From Sphaerobacter thermophilus DSM 20745 (GTDB lineage Bacteria; Chloroflexota; Chloroflexia; Thermomicrobiales; Thermomicrobiaceae): a stretch of DNA of 64,000 nucleotides. The stretch lies in NCBI RefSeq assembly GCF_000024985.1, contig NC_013523.1, forward strand, positions 1,364,001-1,428,000, given 5' to 3'. Positions 16,682 through 28,573 of this stretch are shown here, one piece after another; position 1 is the first letter of the stretch; each line of letters opens with the position of its first letter. The translations under genes and the position numbers were made by a program. The notes below the pieces were generated by a model that saw only the letters and a program-made list of their open reading frames with translations, did no database searches and was not told the DNA's origin.

Positions 16682-18379
16682 TCACGGCGTTGCGGTTGCC
16701 GCTCCACTTGTCTCGACAAACCATCGAGCCAGGCCATCCAGACGATCACTCGGGCGGATGATGGGTACTGGCTCGACCCCATGGACGTCCGCGTCGACCG
16801 CGAAATAGTAGCGCGGGTAGTACAGCGGGATCGCAGGCACCTGCTCGGCGAACACCTCTTGGAATCGCGCGTAGAGTTCCCGGCGCTTGTCCTGCTCCGG
16901 CGTCTGCCGGGCTTCCGTCAGCAGCGTATCCACCTCCCGGTTGCGCCACCCGGTGAAGTTGAGCCCTTCGTCTGCGAAAGCCGAATGCCAGAGGTGGTAG
17001 CAATCCGGATCACCAGTGGCACTGTGCCAGCCGAATATGGCCGCGGAGAACTGCCGGCTGGCCAGTGCGCCGGACACCTCCGTCGCAGGCATGGGCTGCA
17101 CCACCGCCTGCACCCCGATTCGTTGCAGTTGACCGACGATCTCCTGGGCGACTGCCACCCGCTCGGGGTCGTCGTCGTTGACGAGCAGAGAGAAGCTCAG
17201 CCGGGAGGCACCACGCTCCCGAACTCCGTCGCCGTCCGCATCGTTCCACCCGGCGGCTTCCAGGAGATCCTTCGCCGCCTGCGGGTCGTGCACCAGCCCG
17301 GGCGGGCCATACGCCCAGGAGGTCACCGGGATCGGGCCGAACCCGACCTCCGCGCGACCGTCCAACGGCCCCTTCACGATCCGCTCACGGTCGAGCGCCA
17401 GGTCGATGGCGCGGCGGACGTCAGCACTGGCGAAGAGCGGGTCCCGCATGTTGAAGAAGAGCGCCGTGTAGCCGGGCATCGGCGACGCATAGACGATCGC
17501 CCCCTTGGGGAGCACGCCCGGCCGCAGGAGCTGCTCAGCGGGCACCGCGCCGGTCCCCTGCACCGATCCGTCGCGCAGTGCCTCCAGGACGCGCTCCACG
17601 TCCTCGTAGTAGCGGAACACCACCTGATCGAGATAAGGCCGCCCGCCGGGGAAGTCCTCGTACGCCCGGAGCGTGATCTCCACTACCTGCCCATCGTCCT
17701 GCCGGTTGTCGAACCGGAAGGGACCGGTCCCCACAGGCTGCGACGCGAAGGGATCATCCGCGAGATCCCGCGCCAGCACACCACCCAACAGGTGCTTTGG
17801 GACAATCGGCAGCGCAGCGTAGGTCGGGAACGCTGCGAACGGCTCAAGGAGCTGGAAGACGACGGTATCGGCCGACGGAACCGAGACCACGACTCCGCGC
17901 CAGAAGCGGGCGAGCGCCTCGTCGCCCGGGAATTCAGGATCCTGGACCAGCCCCACGGTGAACCGGACGTCCTGCGCCGTTACCGGCTCTCCATCGTGCC
18001 AGCGGGCGTCGTCTCGCAGGGTGAACGTGTAGGTGAGACCATCGTCGGAGACACTCCAGGAGGCGGCAAGATCAGGCTGGGCTGTGCCGGAGCCATCAAC
18101 GCGCGTGAGGCCGCGGAACAGGAGCCGTGCGAGGTCTTGCTCAGCCTGGGTACGAGCCAGCAGGGGATTTAGGGTCGACGGAGCGCCGAGGGCTCCCTCG
18201 ACGTAGGTACCCCCGAACCCGGGCACCACCGGCGCCTCCACCGTCGCCGGCTCGCCTCTGCCTCCGAAGCGGACGAACAGACCAACGCCGACCATCAGCA
18301 CCACGACCAGCAGGCCCGCGACCAGCATTGCGGGCCCGAAACGCCGGCGGTGGGAGGATCGAGGGCTTGGACCGCGCAC
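16682..18379 (-). CDS. ABC transporter substrate-binding protein, family 5 (peptide type)
   Basis: A 565-residue extracytoplasmic solute-binding protein of the DppA/OppA class. The N terminus has a basic stretch and a single hydrophobic helix ([20 protein letters not shown]) but no lipobox cysteine, so it looks membrane-anchored or cleaved by signal peptidase. Family blocks include [44 protein letters not shown] and VGTGPFRF. Ligands are usually oligopeptides, sometimes nickel or sugars. No permease or ATPase gene is adjacent, which is odd for this class. It starts 9 bases after secG on the same strand. Confidence 0.88.
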   Translation of the reverse strand: MRGPSPRSSHRRRFGPAMLVAGLLVVVLMVGVGLFVRFGGRGEPATVEAPVVPGFGGTYVEGALGAPSTLNPLLARTQAEQDLARLLFRGLTRVDGSGTAQPDLAASWSVSDDGLTYTFTLRDDARWHDGEPVTAQDVRFTVGLVQDPEFPGDEALARFWRGVVVSVPSADTVVFQLLEPFAAFPTYAALPIVPKHLLGGVLARDLADDPFASQPVGTGPFRFDNRQDDGQVVEITLRAYEDFPGGRPYLDQVVFRYYEDVERVLEALRDGSVQGTGAVPAEQLLRPGVLPKGAIVYASPMPGYTALFFNMRDPLFASADVRRAIDLALDRERIVKGPLDGRAEVGFGPIPVTSWAYGPPGLVHDPQAAKDLLEAAGWNDADGDGVRERGASRLSFSLLVNDDDPERVAVAQEIVGQLQRIGVQAVVQPMPATEVSGALASRQFSAAIFGWHSATGDPDCYHLWHSAFADEGLNFTGWRNREVDTLLTEARQTPEQDKRRELYARFQEVFAEQVPAIPLYYPRYYFAVDADVHGVEPVPIIRPSDRLDGLARWFVETSGAATATP

Positions 18380-18388
18380 GCCCGGGTG

Positions 18389-18610
18389 CTAGAGGTAGAA
18401 GCTGGACACGATCGCTAGGAGGACGTACACGGCAGCGACCCCAATGGTGAACTGGAAGAGCGTCCTCTCGAGGCCGCGCCGCGTCCGGTAGATCGACGAC
18501 GGATCCCCGCCGAAAGCACCGCTGAAGCCGGAGCCCTTCGACTGAAGGAGGATCACCAGCATCAGGACAATCGAAACGAGGATCGTTGCGAGATAGAGCG
18601 CCGTTTCCAT
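18389..18610 (-). CDS. secG: Preprotein translocase subunit SecG
   Basis: A 73-residue protein with two membrane helices (ALYLATILVSIVLMLVILLQ and FQFTIGVAAVYVLLAIVSS). Between them is the SecG loop KGSGFSGAFGG and a basic stretch. SecG assists SecYE during export. It is the gene after tpiA, a common secG position in bacteria. Full length for the family. Confidence 0.92.
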   Translation of the reverse strand: METALYLATILVSIVLMLVILLQSKGSGFSGAFGGDPSSIYRTRRGLERTLFQFTIGVAAVYVLLAIVSSFYL

Positions 18611-18675
18611 GAGCGAGCCTCCACGCTTGAGCCCACCTGCCGGGCGGCAACTATAGCACTACGCCACGCCTACGA

Positions 18676-19440
18676 TCAAAGCCGGAGCGCAGCGGCCCGC
18701 TCCACGATCTGCGTAAACTGGTCAGCCTTCAAGCTGGCACCACCCACGAGAGCGCCGTCGATCTCTGGCAAGGAGAGGAACCCGGCCGCATTGTCGGCAT
18801 TGACGCTCCCACCATACTGGACCCGGATCTCGTTTGCCGCCTCCGCGCCGACATGGCGCGCAAGCACCTCACGGATCCAGTTCGCCATCTCGCGCGCATC
18901 CTCGGGCGTCGCCGCCCGCCCGGTGCCGATTGCCCAAACGGGCTCGTAGGCAATGACGGTGCGCAGCACGTCGGCCGCCTCGACATCCGCGAAAGCGCTC
19001 TGGAGCTGTCGCTCCACGACCGCACGCGCCTCGCCGCGCTCCCGCTCTTCGAGCAGCTCGCCGACACAGAGGATCGGGCGGGCGCCGTTCCGAAGCACCG
19101 CGCGGAGCTTCGCGGCCACGACCTCGTCGGTCTCCCCGATGATGTGCCGCCGCTCACTATGGCCGACGATGATGTACCGGCACAGCGGGGCCAGCATCCG
19201 CGCCGACACCTCCCCCGTGAAGGCGCCCTGATCCTCAACGGCGCAGTCCTGCGCGCCGAGGACGATGTCGCTCCCGTCAAGGATATCTGCCAGCGGCACG
19301 ATCCAGGGAAAGGGCGGGATGAGCACACGCTCGACCGTTGAGTAGGCAGACAGCGTCGAACGCAGCTCCCCGGCCAGAGCCCGCGCCTCCTCAAGGGAGG
19401 TGTTCATCTTCCAGTTGCCGGCAACGATCGGCTTCCGCAT
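18676..19440 (-). CDS. tpiA: Triosephosphate isomerase
   Basis: A 254-residue (beta/alpha)8 enzyme that interconverts dihydroxyacetone phosphate and glyceraldehyde 3-phosphate. The N-terminal GNWKMN supplies the active-site lysine, GHSERR the histidine, and AYEPVWAIGTG the glutamate. The phosphate loop QYGGSVNADNA follows. The ATG at 19440 is used because it begins the MRKPIVAGNWK homology; an upstream start would run into pgk. It lies 10 bases after pgk. Confidence 0.95.
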   Translation of the reverse strand: MRKPIVAGNWKMNTSLEEARALAGELRSTLSAYSTVERVLIPPFPWIVPLADILDGSDIVLGAQDCAVEDQGAFTGEVSARMLAPLCRYIIVGHSERRHIIGETDEVVAAKLRAVLRNGARPILCVGELLEERERGEARAVVERQLQSAFADVEAADVLRTVIAYEPVWAIGTGRAATPEDAREMANWIREVLARHVGAEAANEIRVQYGGSVNADNAAGFLSLPEIDGALVGGASLKADQFTQIVERAAALRL

Positions 19441-19450
19441 GCGCGCCTCG

Positions 19451-20635
19451 TCATTCCTTCTTTCGTAGTACGGCCACGCCCGGCAGGTCTTTCCCTTCCA
19501 GGAATTCGAGCGACGCCCCACCGCCGGTCGAGATGTGCGAGACGCGGTCAGCCAGGCCCATCTGCTCGACCGCAGCGACGGAGTCGCCGCCGCCGATCAG
19601 CGTGAATCCCTCACACGATGCGACGGCCTCAGCGACACCGCGTGTCCCGGCAGCAAAGGCCGGCACTTCGAACACGCCCATCGGCCCGTTCCAGACAACC
19701 GTCCGCGCAGACCGCAGCGCCTCGGCGAACCGCGCCACCGTCTGGGGTCCGATGTCGTAGATCGCATCGTCGTCTCCGACCTGTTCGACTGGGACGATCC
19801 GCGTCGGGGCATCGTTCTCCAGCCGGGGCGCGACCACCACGTCCACCGGTAGCAGCACGGTGACCCCGCGTTCACGGGCGCGATCCAGCGTCGCTCGGGC
19901 AACGTCGAGCTTGTCGTCCTCAACGAGCGAGCGCCCGACGGGGAATCCCTCCGCCTTGAGGAAGGTGTTTGCCATCCCACCACCGAGCAGCAGCAGGTCA
20001 ACGCGGTCCAGCAGGTGCTCGATGACCCCCACCTTATCCGAAACCTTGGCCCCGCCAAGGATCAAGGCCGCCGGATGCTCAGGCGACTCCAGCACCTTCG
20101 TCAAGGCCGCGATCTCGCGCTGCATCAGCAGGCCCGCCGCTGACGGCAACAGGTCCGCCACGGCCGTGGTCGACGCGTGAGCTCGGTGCGCGGCCCCGAA
20201 GGCATCGTTCACGTAGCAGTCGGCCAGGCTGGCCAACTGCCGGGCGAACTCGGGGTCGTTCGCCTCTTCACCCGGCTCGAAGCGCACGTTCTCCAGCAAG
20301 CCGACCCCGCCGGGCTGCAGCGACGAGGCCATCGCCTGCGCCTCCGGGCCAACCACGTCGCGCGCGTACTTCACCGGCTCGCCCAGAAGCTCACCGAGTC
20401 GGGCAGCCACCGGCGCCAGCCGCAGCTCCTCGCGGACCTTCCCCTTCGGCCGGCCGAGGTGGGAGACGAGAATGATCGCGGCACCACGCTCCCGCAGCGC
20501 CTGGATCGTTGGGAGCGTCGCGCGGATACGGGTATCGTCGGTGATGCGCCCATCGTCGAGCGGCACGTTGTAGTCGACGCGGACGAGGACACGCTTGCCC
20601 GCCACGTCGAGGTCGTCGAGCGTGCGAATCGGCAT
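19451..20635 (-). CDS. pgk: Phosphoglycerate kinase
   Basis: A 394-residue enzyme that transfers phosphate from 1,3-bisphosphoglycerate to ADP. Seen are [11 protein letters not shown] with the substrate aspartate/asparagine, [24 protein letters not shown], and the C-terminal [15 protein letters not shown]. The ATG at 20635 has AAGGAG at a 9-base distance. The GTG two codons earlier is too close to that site. It lies between gap and tpiA. Confidence 0.95.
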   Translation of the reverse strand: MPIRTLDDLDVAGKRVLVRVDYNVPLDDGRITDDTRIRATLPTIQALRERGAAIILVSHLGRPKGKVREELRLAPVAARLGELLGEPVKYARDVVGPEAQAMASSLQPGGVGLLENVRFEPGEEANDPEFARQLASLADCYVNDAFGAAHRAHASTTAVADLLPSAAGLLMQREIAALTKVLESPEHPAALILGGAKVSDKVGVIEHLLDRVDLLLLGGGMANTFLKAEGFPVGRSLVEDDKLDVARATLDRARERGVTVLLPVDVVVAPRLENDAPTRIVPVEQVGDDDAIYDIGPQTVARFAEALRSARTVVWNGPMGVFEVPAFAAGTRGVAEAVASCEGFTLIGGGDSVAAVEQMGLADRVSHISTGGGASLEFLEGKDLPGVAVLRKKE

Positions 20636-20671
20636 CGCCACTGGCTCCTTTTCAGGCCATGCGGTCAGGTG

Positions 20672-20698
20672 GGCGGGCAGCCGAGGCGGCCGCCCGCC
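20672..20698 (-). terminator. Intercistronic hairpin between gap and pgk
   Basis: GGCGGGC (20672-20678) pairs with GCCCGCC (20692-20698) around a 13-base GC-rich loop, in the 84-base gap between the gap stop and the pgk start. There is no U-tract. It may act as an mRNA stabiliser or partial attenuator that raises gap over pgk; this is inference. Confidence 0.3.
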
Positions 20699-20719
20699 AG
20701 CGTTACAGCCGGATTGGAC

Positions 20720-23151
<2,432 letters not shown>

Positions 23152-23196
23152 ATGTCCCCCTGTCGCTCCCCGGCGATCCGCATTCGGCCGGGGCGT

Positions 23197-23205
23197 ATTA
23201 TAGCA
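23197..23205 (-). promoter_or_regulatory. Extended -10 promoter of the yvcK-glycolysis transcript
   Basis: On the minus strand this reads TGCTATAAT, a perfect TG-n-TATAAT. It is back to back with the nusA promoter in a 260-base divergent region. No clear -35 is seen, as expected for extended -10 promoters. Confidence 0.55.
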
Positions 23206-23237
23206 CGCAGCCGGCTGAATTCCGGTGCATGGTGCCG

Positions 23238-23267
23238 TTGCGTCGGAACCGTCCGATCTGCTATACT
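23238..23267 (+). promoter_or_regulatory. Promoter of the nusA operon
   Basis: TTGCGT (23238-23243), an 18-base spacer and TATACT (23262-23267), the latter preceded by TGC to give an extended -10. Transcription would begin near 23274, leaving a leader of about 138 bases before the nusA ATG. Confidence 0.6.
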
Positions 23268-23295
23268 AGGTGCCGGAACCGAAGGTGCCCGAGCG

Positions 23296-23323
23296 AGAGT
23301 GGGCGATGCCCACTTTAATTTTT
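23296..23323 (+). terminator. Intrinsic terminator in the nusA leader (candidate attenuator)
   Basis: AGTGGGC (23298-23304) pairs with GCCCACT (23308-23314), extendable by a G-T and an A-T pair, and is followed at once by TTAATTTTT. This is the most classical rho-independent terminator in the window. It stands about 25 bases after the predicted transcription start and about 90 bases before nusA, so it can only act on the nusA transcript. Its position suggests attenuation, possibly by NusA itself. Confidence 0.6.
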
Positions 23324-23411
23324 GCCGCGCAGCACTTCGTCCCACCTGACCTTGTCCTCTCAACGCACCGCAACCTGAGGGCAGGTCCGAGCGAGGAGGT
23401 ATTCCACTACG

Positions 23412-24743
23412 ATGAAGAGCGATTTCTATACCGCCATTGCGACGATTGCCGCGGAGCGTAACATCCCGCGCGAGGCGGTCCTCTCCTCCGTGGAGCATGC
23501 GCTGCGCACGGTCTACAAGAAGATGGCGGGTACGGAAGAAGAAGTCGAGGTTCAGATCGACCCCACCCTCGACCCCAACAAGGGCGGCATCCGGATCTTC
23601 GTCGTCAAGCGGGTCGTGGAAGAGGTCGAGGATCCGAACACCGAAATCTCGGTCGAAGAGGCACGCAAGACTCACCCGGACGCGGTCGTGGGTGATGTTA
23701 TCCGCTTCGACCGCACGCCCCAGAACTTTGGGCGCATCGCGGCGCAGACGGCCAAGCAGGTCGTGCTGCAGCGTATCCGCGACTACGAGCGTGACAGCGT
23801 CTACGCCGAGTACATCGATCGCGTCGGTGAGGTCTTGAACGGCATCGTCCAGCGCGCCGATCCAAAGGCGGTCATTGTCGACCTCGGCAAGGCGGAGGCG
23901 GTCATGCCCGCCCGCGAGCAGGTGCCGAATGAGCGCTACCGCGTCGGTCAGCGCCTGAAGGTCTACTTGCTGGAGGTCAACAAGGACACGCGTGGTCCGC
24001 AGCTCATCGTCTCGCGGACCCACGCCAACCTGATTCGCCGCCTCTTCGAGCTGGAGGTCCCGGAGATCTACAGCGGCGCGGTCGAAATCATGGCCGTTGC
24101 CCGAGAGCCGGGACTGCGCTCCAAGGTGGCCGTCGCGGCGCGCCAGGAGAAGGTCGATCCAGTCGGCTCGTGCGTCGGGGTGCGCGGCGTGCGTATCCAG
24201 AACATTGTGAACGAGCTGTACGGCGAGAAGATCGATGTGATCGAGTGGTCGCCGGACACGCCGACGTTCATCGCCAACGCGCTGAGCCCGGCCAAGCCGA
24301 TCAGCGTGCAACTGAACGAAGCCGAGAAGGTCGCCCGGGTCATCGTGCCGACCGAGCAGATGTCGCTGGCGATCGGCAAGGACGGGCAGAATGCCCGGCT
24401 CGCTTACAAGTTGACCGGGTGGCGCATCGACATCAAGGGCCCCGAGGCGCTCCGTGGCTCGGACGACGACATCCTGCGTCAGGCCCGTGCGGCCCTGGCG
24501 GAGGTGCCCGACGACCTGATGACCCAGGGGCGCCAGCCGCGCCTGGTCCGGGCCGACGGCACCATCAGTGTGCGGGAGCGCGAGTTCGGGCCGCTTCCGC
24601 CCGATCTGGTGAACATGAGTGTGGACGTCGAGATCGTCAACGGCGTGCTCGACGTCTACTACAACCGAGAACTCCGGGCCCGCTTCGACTTCGCCACTGG
24701 GCGCGAGCTCTCGTTGACCGAAGACGAGGGATCTCGCGTCTAG
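23412..24743 (+). CDS. nusA: Transcription termination/antitermination factor NusA
   Basis: A 443-residue protein: N-terminal RNA-polymerase-binding domain (1-125), S1 domain from about 135 (GEVLNGIVQRADPKAVIVDLG in two parts), then two KH domains. KH motifs include VGSCVGVRGVRIQNIVNEL and MSLAIGKDGQNARLAYKL. A tail of about 90 residues follows, with no acidic repeats. NusA modulates pausing, termination and antitermination. GAGGAGGT is 11 bases before the ATG. rimP, normally the preceding gene, is absent. The leader contains an intrinsic terminator. Confidence 0.93.
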   Translation: MKSDFYTAIATIAAERNIPREAVLSSVEHALRTVYKKMAGTEEEVEVQIDPTLDPNKGGIRIFVVKRVVEEVEDPNTEISVEEARKTHPDAVVGDVIRFDRTPQNFGRIAAQTAKQVVLQRIRDYERDSVYAEYIDRVGEVLNGIVQRADPKAVIVDLGKAEAVMPAREQVPNERYRVGQRLKVYLLEVNKDTRGPQLIVSRTHANLIRRLFELEVPEIYSGAVEIMAVAREPGLRSKVAVAARQEKVDPVGSCVGVRGVRIQNIVNELYGEKIDVIEWSPDTPTFIANALSPAKPISVQLNEAEKVARVIVPTEQMSLAIGKDGQNARLAYKLTGWRIDIKGPEALRGSDDDILRQARAALAEVPDDLMTQGRQPRLVRADGTISVREREFGPLPPDLVNMSVDVEIVNGVLDVYYNRELRARFDFATGRELSLTEDEGSRV

Positions 24744-24788
24744 CCTCGCGTGGGCTCGTCGGGGCGGGCCCGCGGAGGGGGTGGTACC

Positions 24789-25124
24789 ATGACACAGGAG
24801 ACGGGCGCCCGGCAGCGCCGCAAGGGCCCGCGGCCCAAGCATGTGCCGATGCGCACTTGCGTCGTCTGCCGGACCAAGGATGCAAAGAGGACTTTCGTGC
24901 GGATCGTCCGAACGCCGCAAGGTACTGTCGAGATCGATCCGACCGGAAAGAAGAACGGGCGCGGCGCGTACCTGTGTACGCGCTTTGCGTGTTGGGAGCG
25001 CGCGGCCTCCGGCCCCGCACTGGATCGAGCGCTGCGCGTCGAAGTGACTGAGGAGGCCCGACAGGCCCTACGCCACTACGCCGACGTGCACTTCCGCCGG
25101 GACGACGAGGGCGCGTCGCATTGA
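24789..25124 (+). CDS. ylxR: YlxR (RnpM) family RNA-binding protein
   Basis: A 111-residue DUF448 protein with the family signature PMRTCVVCRTKDAKRTFVRIV and GRGAYLC. C24 and C27 may bind metal or stabilise the fold. B. subtilis YlxR (RnpM) binds RNase P RNA and tunes its activity. The ATG at 24789 follows CGGAGGGGGT and replaces a start 13 codons upstream. It lies between nusA and infB, the conserved position. Confidence 0.88.
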   Translation: MTQETGARQRRKGPRPKHVPMRTCVVCRTKDAKRTFVRIVRTPQGTVEIDPTGKKNGRGAYLCTRFACWERAASGPALDRALRVEVTEEARQALRHYADVHFRRDDEGASH

Positions 25125-25160
25125 TCACCACGCACCGCGCCGTGATTGAAGGAGGAACCA

Positions 25161-27062
25161 ATGAGCCAGCACAACCGACGAACACAGCGCGGCGGTGGGC
25201 GAGGCAGGGCCCGAGGGCGAGGCGGAGCTCCGGCGAACGGCGGACCTCGCAGTCCCCAGCAGGCTGAGGGCCGACGCGCCGCTGTGCTCTCTGGGCCCGT
25301 GGTGCTCGGCTCGGTCGTGACCGTGGGTGAACTTGCCGACGCGATCGGCGTCAGCCCGATCGACGTCATCAAGACGCTCATGGCGCGCGGCATCATGGCC
25401 AGCATCAACCAACAGGTCGACTTCGAAACCGCGGCTTCGGTCGCCGAGGAATTCGGCATCGAGGTCGAGGAGCACGTCCCCGAGGTCGTGCAGCAGGCCG
25501 ATCAGGACATCGAGACGCGCCGCGATGAGGGCGACGACCCTGGCGCCGTGCCACGGCCCCCAGTCGTGACGATCATGGGGCACGTTGACCACGGAAAGAC
25601 CAAACTGCTGGACGCCATCCGCCAGACGAACGTCGCGGCGGGCGAGGCCGGTGGGATCACCCAGCACATTGGCGCCTACCAGGTCGAGGTCCAGGGACGC
25701 AAGATCACCTTCCTCGACACGCCCGGCCACGAGGCATTCACCGCGATGCGTGCCCGCGGCGCCCAGGTGACCGACATCGCCGTCCTTGTCGTCGCCGCCG
25801 ACGACGGTGTCATGCCGCAGACGCGCGAGGCGATCAGCCACGCCCGCGCGGCCGATGTACCGCTCATCGTAGCGCTCAACAAGATCGACCTCCCCGCCGC
25901 AAACCCCGACCGGGTGAAGCAGCAGTTGGCCGAGGTCGGTGTCATCCCTGAGGAGTACGGCGGCGATGTGCCGGTGGTCGAGATCTCAGCCAAGGAGCGT
26001 CTGGGCATCGACGACCTGCTGGAGATGATCCTCCTGGTCGCCGACCTGCAGGAGCTCAAGGCGAACCCGAACAAGCCGGCCATCGGCGTGATCATCGAGG
26101 CGAAGGTTGACCGCGGTCGCGGTCCGGTCGCGACCGCCCTGATCCAGTCGGGCACGCTCAAGGTGCGCGACGTCGTGGTCGTCGGCGCGACCTGGGGTCG
26201 CGTTCGCGCCATGGTGGACGACCGTGGTCGTCGGGTGCGCCGCGCAGAGCCGGCGATGCCGGTGGAGATTCTCGGCTTGCTCGACGTGCCGGAAGCCGGC
26301 GACATCCTCCAGGCGGTCGAGGATGAGAAGACCGCCCGGACGCTCGCCGAGGAGCGGGCCCGGCAGCGACGCGCCGAGGCCTTCACCGAGACGCGTGTCG
26401 TCAAGCTTGATGACGCCTTCGCACAGCTTGAGGAAGGCGAGACGCGCGAGCTGCGGGTGGTACTCAAGGCCGACGTCCAGGGCTCGCTGGAGGCAATCCA
26501 GGGAACCCTGGCGAAGCTCAACGAGGAGTCGGAATCGGTCGGCGTCAGCGTGGTCCATGCCGGCACCGGGGCCATCTCGGAGTCGGACGTGAACCTGGCC
26601 GTGGCCTCCAACGCTATCATCGTGGGGTTCAACGTACGACCCGACGCCGCAGCCAAGCGCGCCGCCGACGCTGCCGGGGTCGACATCCGCTTCTACGACA
26701 TCATCTACCAGTTGGTGGACGACATTAAGTCGGCGATGTCCGGCCTGCTGTCGCCGGAGGTCCGGCAGGTTACCGACGGCTACGCCGAGGTGCGCCAGAC
26801 GTTCCGGCTGCCGTCGCGCGAGGTGGCGGCCGGGCTGTACGTGCTCGACGGCAAGGCCACACGAAACTCGCGTGTCCGCGTCCTGCGCAACGGCGCAGTG
26901 ATCTACGACGGCGTCGTCTCGTCGCTGAAGCGCTTCAAGGATGACGTGCGCGAGGTTCAGGCGGGTTATGAGTGTGGGCTGGTCGTCGAGGGCCTGACCG
27001 ACATTCAGGTCGGCGACCAGATCGAGTTCTACCACACCGAGCAGGTGGCCCGAACCCTTTAG
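25161..27062 (+). CDS. infB: Translation initiation factor IF-2
   Basis: A 633-residue GTPase that places initiator tRNA on the small ribosomal subunit. The N-terminal extension is short and rich in Arg/Gly ([15 protein letters not shown]), followed by the IF2_N fold ([20 protein letters not shown]). G1 is GHVDHGKT, G3 DTPGHE, G4 NKID, and domains II to IV follow, ending [20 protein letters not shown]. The start ATG at 25161 follows GGAGG with 5 bases; a TTG five codons earlier is not needed. The short N terminus is typical of thermophilic or compact IF-2. Confidence 0.95.
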   Translation: MSQHNRRTQRGGGRGRARGRGGAPANGGPRSPQQAEGRRAAVLSGPVVLGSVVTVGELADAIGVSPIDVIKTLMARGIMASINQQVDFETAASVAEEFGIEVEEHVPEVVQQADQDIETRRDEGDDPGAVPRPPVVTIMGHVDHGKTKLLDAIRQTNVAAGEAGGITQHIGAYQVEVQGRKITFLDTPGHEAFTAMRARGAQVTDIAVLVVAADDGVMPQTREAISHARAADVPLIVALNKIDLPAANPDRVKQQLAEVGVIPEEYGGDVPVVEISAKERLGIDDLLEMILLVADLQELKANPNKPAIGVIIEAKVDRGRGPVATALIQSGTLKVRDVVVVGATWGRVRAMVDDRGRRVRRAEPAMPVEILGLLDVPEAGDILQAVEDEKTARTLAEERARQRRAEAFTETRVVKLDDAFAQLEEGETRELRVVLKADVQGSLEAIQGTLAKLNEESESVGVSVVHAGTGAISESDVNLAVASNAIIVGFNVRPDAAAKRAADAAGVDIRFYDIIYQLVDDIKSAMSGLLSPEVRQVTDGYAEVRQTFRLPSREVAAGLYVLDGKATRNSRVRVLRNGAVIYDGVVSSLKRFKDDVREVQAGYECGLVVEGLTDIQVGDQIEFYHTEQVARTL

Positions 27063-27076
27063 TATCGGGCCGGGAA

Positions 27077-27099
27077 GCGGGGTGCGCGGCGCACCCCGC
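27077..27099 (+). terminator. Intercistronic GC hairpin between infB and rbfA
   Basis: GCGGGGTGCG (27077-27086) pairs perfectly with CGCACCCCGC (27090-27099) around a 3-base loop, followed by CCCCACTCG with no T-tract. It lies 15 bases after the infB stop. It probably acts as an mRNA-stabilising or processing hairpin, or as a weak terminator, since the downstream genes have no promoter of their own that I can see. Confidence 0.4.
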
Positions 27100-27135
27100 C
27101 CCCACTCGCCCTGGACATCACCAAAGGAGCCGGCC

Positions 27136-27543
27136 ATGACCAGCCGACGGCAGGTTCAGCTCGCTGACTTCCTCCGAGACGAGATCAGCGAGATTTTGCA
27201 GCGGGAGATGAAGGATCCCCGACTCGGGTTGGCCAGCATCACCCGAGTTGAGCTGAGCCCCGATCTGCGCTACGCCAAGGTCTACGTCTCCGTGCTCGGC
27301 TCCGAGGAGGACCGCGAGGCCACTATGGCAGCCCTGACCGGCGCTGCCGGGTTCGTCCGGCACCTCCTCAAGCCGCGCATGCGCGTGCGGCACGTACCTG
27401 AGATCCGTTTCCGCCTCGACCGCTCGATGGAACACGCCGAGGTGATCCAGCGAACGCTCCGGGAGCTCAACTTGCCGCCCAGCACGGAGGCCGACGCGGA
27501 CCCGGTTCCGGAAGGGGATGCGCGCATCGATGACTCAGAGTGA
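27136..27543 (+). CDS. rbfA: Ribosome-binding factor A
   Basis: A 135-residue KH-like protein that helps 16S rRNA 5'-end maturation and cold adaptation. Family motifs are VQLADFLRDEISEILQREMK, DPRLGLASITRVELSPDLRYAKVYVSV (read in two parts) and VPEIRFRLDRSMEHAEVI. The ATG at 27136 follows AAAGGAG. Its 3' end overlaps the nrnA start by 14 bases. Confidence 0.93.
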   Translation: MTSRRQVQLADFLRDEISEILQREMKDPRLGLASITRVELSPDLRYAKVYVSVLGSEEDREATMAALTGAAGFVRHLLKPRMRVRHVPEIRFRLDRSMEHAEVIQRTLRELNLPPSTEADADPVPEGDARIDDSE

Positions 27544-28561
27544 CGGATTCCTCAACCACGACGGCCCGCCGCGTGACGCGTGGCAGGCGACCTGGGACGC
27601 GCTGGCCGGCGCGCCATCCCTGGTGGTGGTGACCCACGCCAACCCGGATGCCGACGGCGTTGCGTCCCTGCTTGCGGTGTGCCGGGTACTCACGGCTCGC
27701 GGCAAGCTGGTTCAGGCGGCCGTCGCCGATGGCACCCTCCCGGACACCCTGCGCTTCCTCCCGGGCGCGGAAACACTCCGCGCACCCGAAGACCTGAACC
27801 TCGCGCCCGACGATCTCCTCGTCCTTGTCGACTGCGCTGACGAGCCGCGGCTCGGTCCGCTGTATCGAGCCCACCCCGAGTGGTTCGACGGCTCGCACCG
27901 CATCGTCAACATCGACCACCACGTCACCAACACGCGCTTCGGCACGGTCAACCTGATCGACGCCGATGCGGCTGCCACGTGTGAAGTGCTCGCCGTCCTC
28001 TTCCTTGAGATGGGCGTGTCGATCGACGCCGCGCTGGCCACCTGCCTGCTCGCCGGCATTGAGGGGGACACCCTGGGCCTCCGCACCCCGAGCACGACCA
28101 GCCGCACCCTGCGCGTGGCCGCGGAGCTCCTCGACCGTGGGGCCGACCTCGACACGATCGTCGACCATCTCTTCCGGGTCAAACCCTTCTCCACGATCCG
28201 CCTCTGGGGCAACGCACTCAGCCGCGCCGTCTGGGCCGGCGATATCGTCTGGACCGAGATCACCCCGGAGATGCTCGCCGAGAGCGGCGCCACCGAGGCC
28301 GAGGGTGAGGGAATTGTGAACTTCCTCGCCGGGACCCGCGGGGCACTCGTCGGCGCGCTCTTCTACGAGCAGGCCGACGGCTGGCGGGTCAGTCTCCGGT
28401 CGATTCGAGAGGATGTCGACGTGGCCGAGATCGCCCGCCGCTACGGCGGAGGGGGGCACAGCCGGGCGGCCGGCTGCCGCGTGCCACCCGGCATCGAAGC
28501 ACGCGAACGTTTCCTCAGCGACGTCGCCGGGTATCTCGCTGGTATCTCGGCGGCGCCGTAG
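27530..28561 (+). CDS. nrnA: DHH-family bifunctional oligoribonuclease/PAP phosphatase
   Basis: A 343-residue protein (347 if the ATG at 27518 is used). Motifs are VVVTHANPDADGVAS, LVDCADEPR, NIDHHVTNT (the DHH motif), an intervening region, and the DHHA1 glycine-rich YGGGGHSRAAGCR near the C terminus. It degrades nanoRNA and dephosphorylates pAp in relatives. The catalytic aspartates and histidines are all present. Start choice is uncertain: GGAAGGGG abuts the upstream ATG and is 12 bases from the second. The gene sits in the rbfA-truB position seen in Firmicutes and Chloroflexota. Confidence 0.9.
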   Translation: MTQSDGFLNHDGPPRDAWQATWDALAGAPSLVVVTHANPDADGVASLLAVCRVLTARGKLVQAAVADGTLPDTLRFLPGAETLRAPEDLNLAPDDLLVLVDCADEPRLGPLYRAHPEWFDGSHRIVNIDHHVTNTRFGTVNLIDADAAATCEVLAVLFLEMGVSIDAALATCLLAGIEGDTLGLRTPSTTSRTLRVAAELLDRGADLDTIVDHLFRVKPFSTIRLWGNALSRAVWAGDIVWTEITPEMLAESGATEAEGEGIVNFLAGTRGALVGALFYEQADGWRVSLRSIREDVDVAEIARRYGGGGHSRAAGCRVPPGIEARERFLSDVAGYLAGISAAP

Positions 28562-28573
28562 CAGCGTGCGGCG

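Noticed and set aside
23270-23461. A leader peptide in front of nusA
   Set aside because: The GTG-started frame lacks a ribosome site, runs through the terminator hairpin and into nusA, and has no codon run that suggests translational attenuation.
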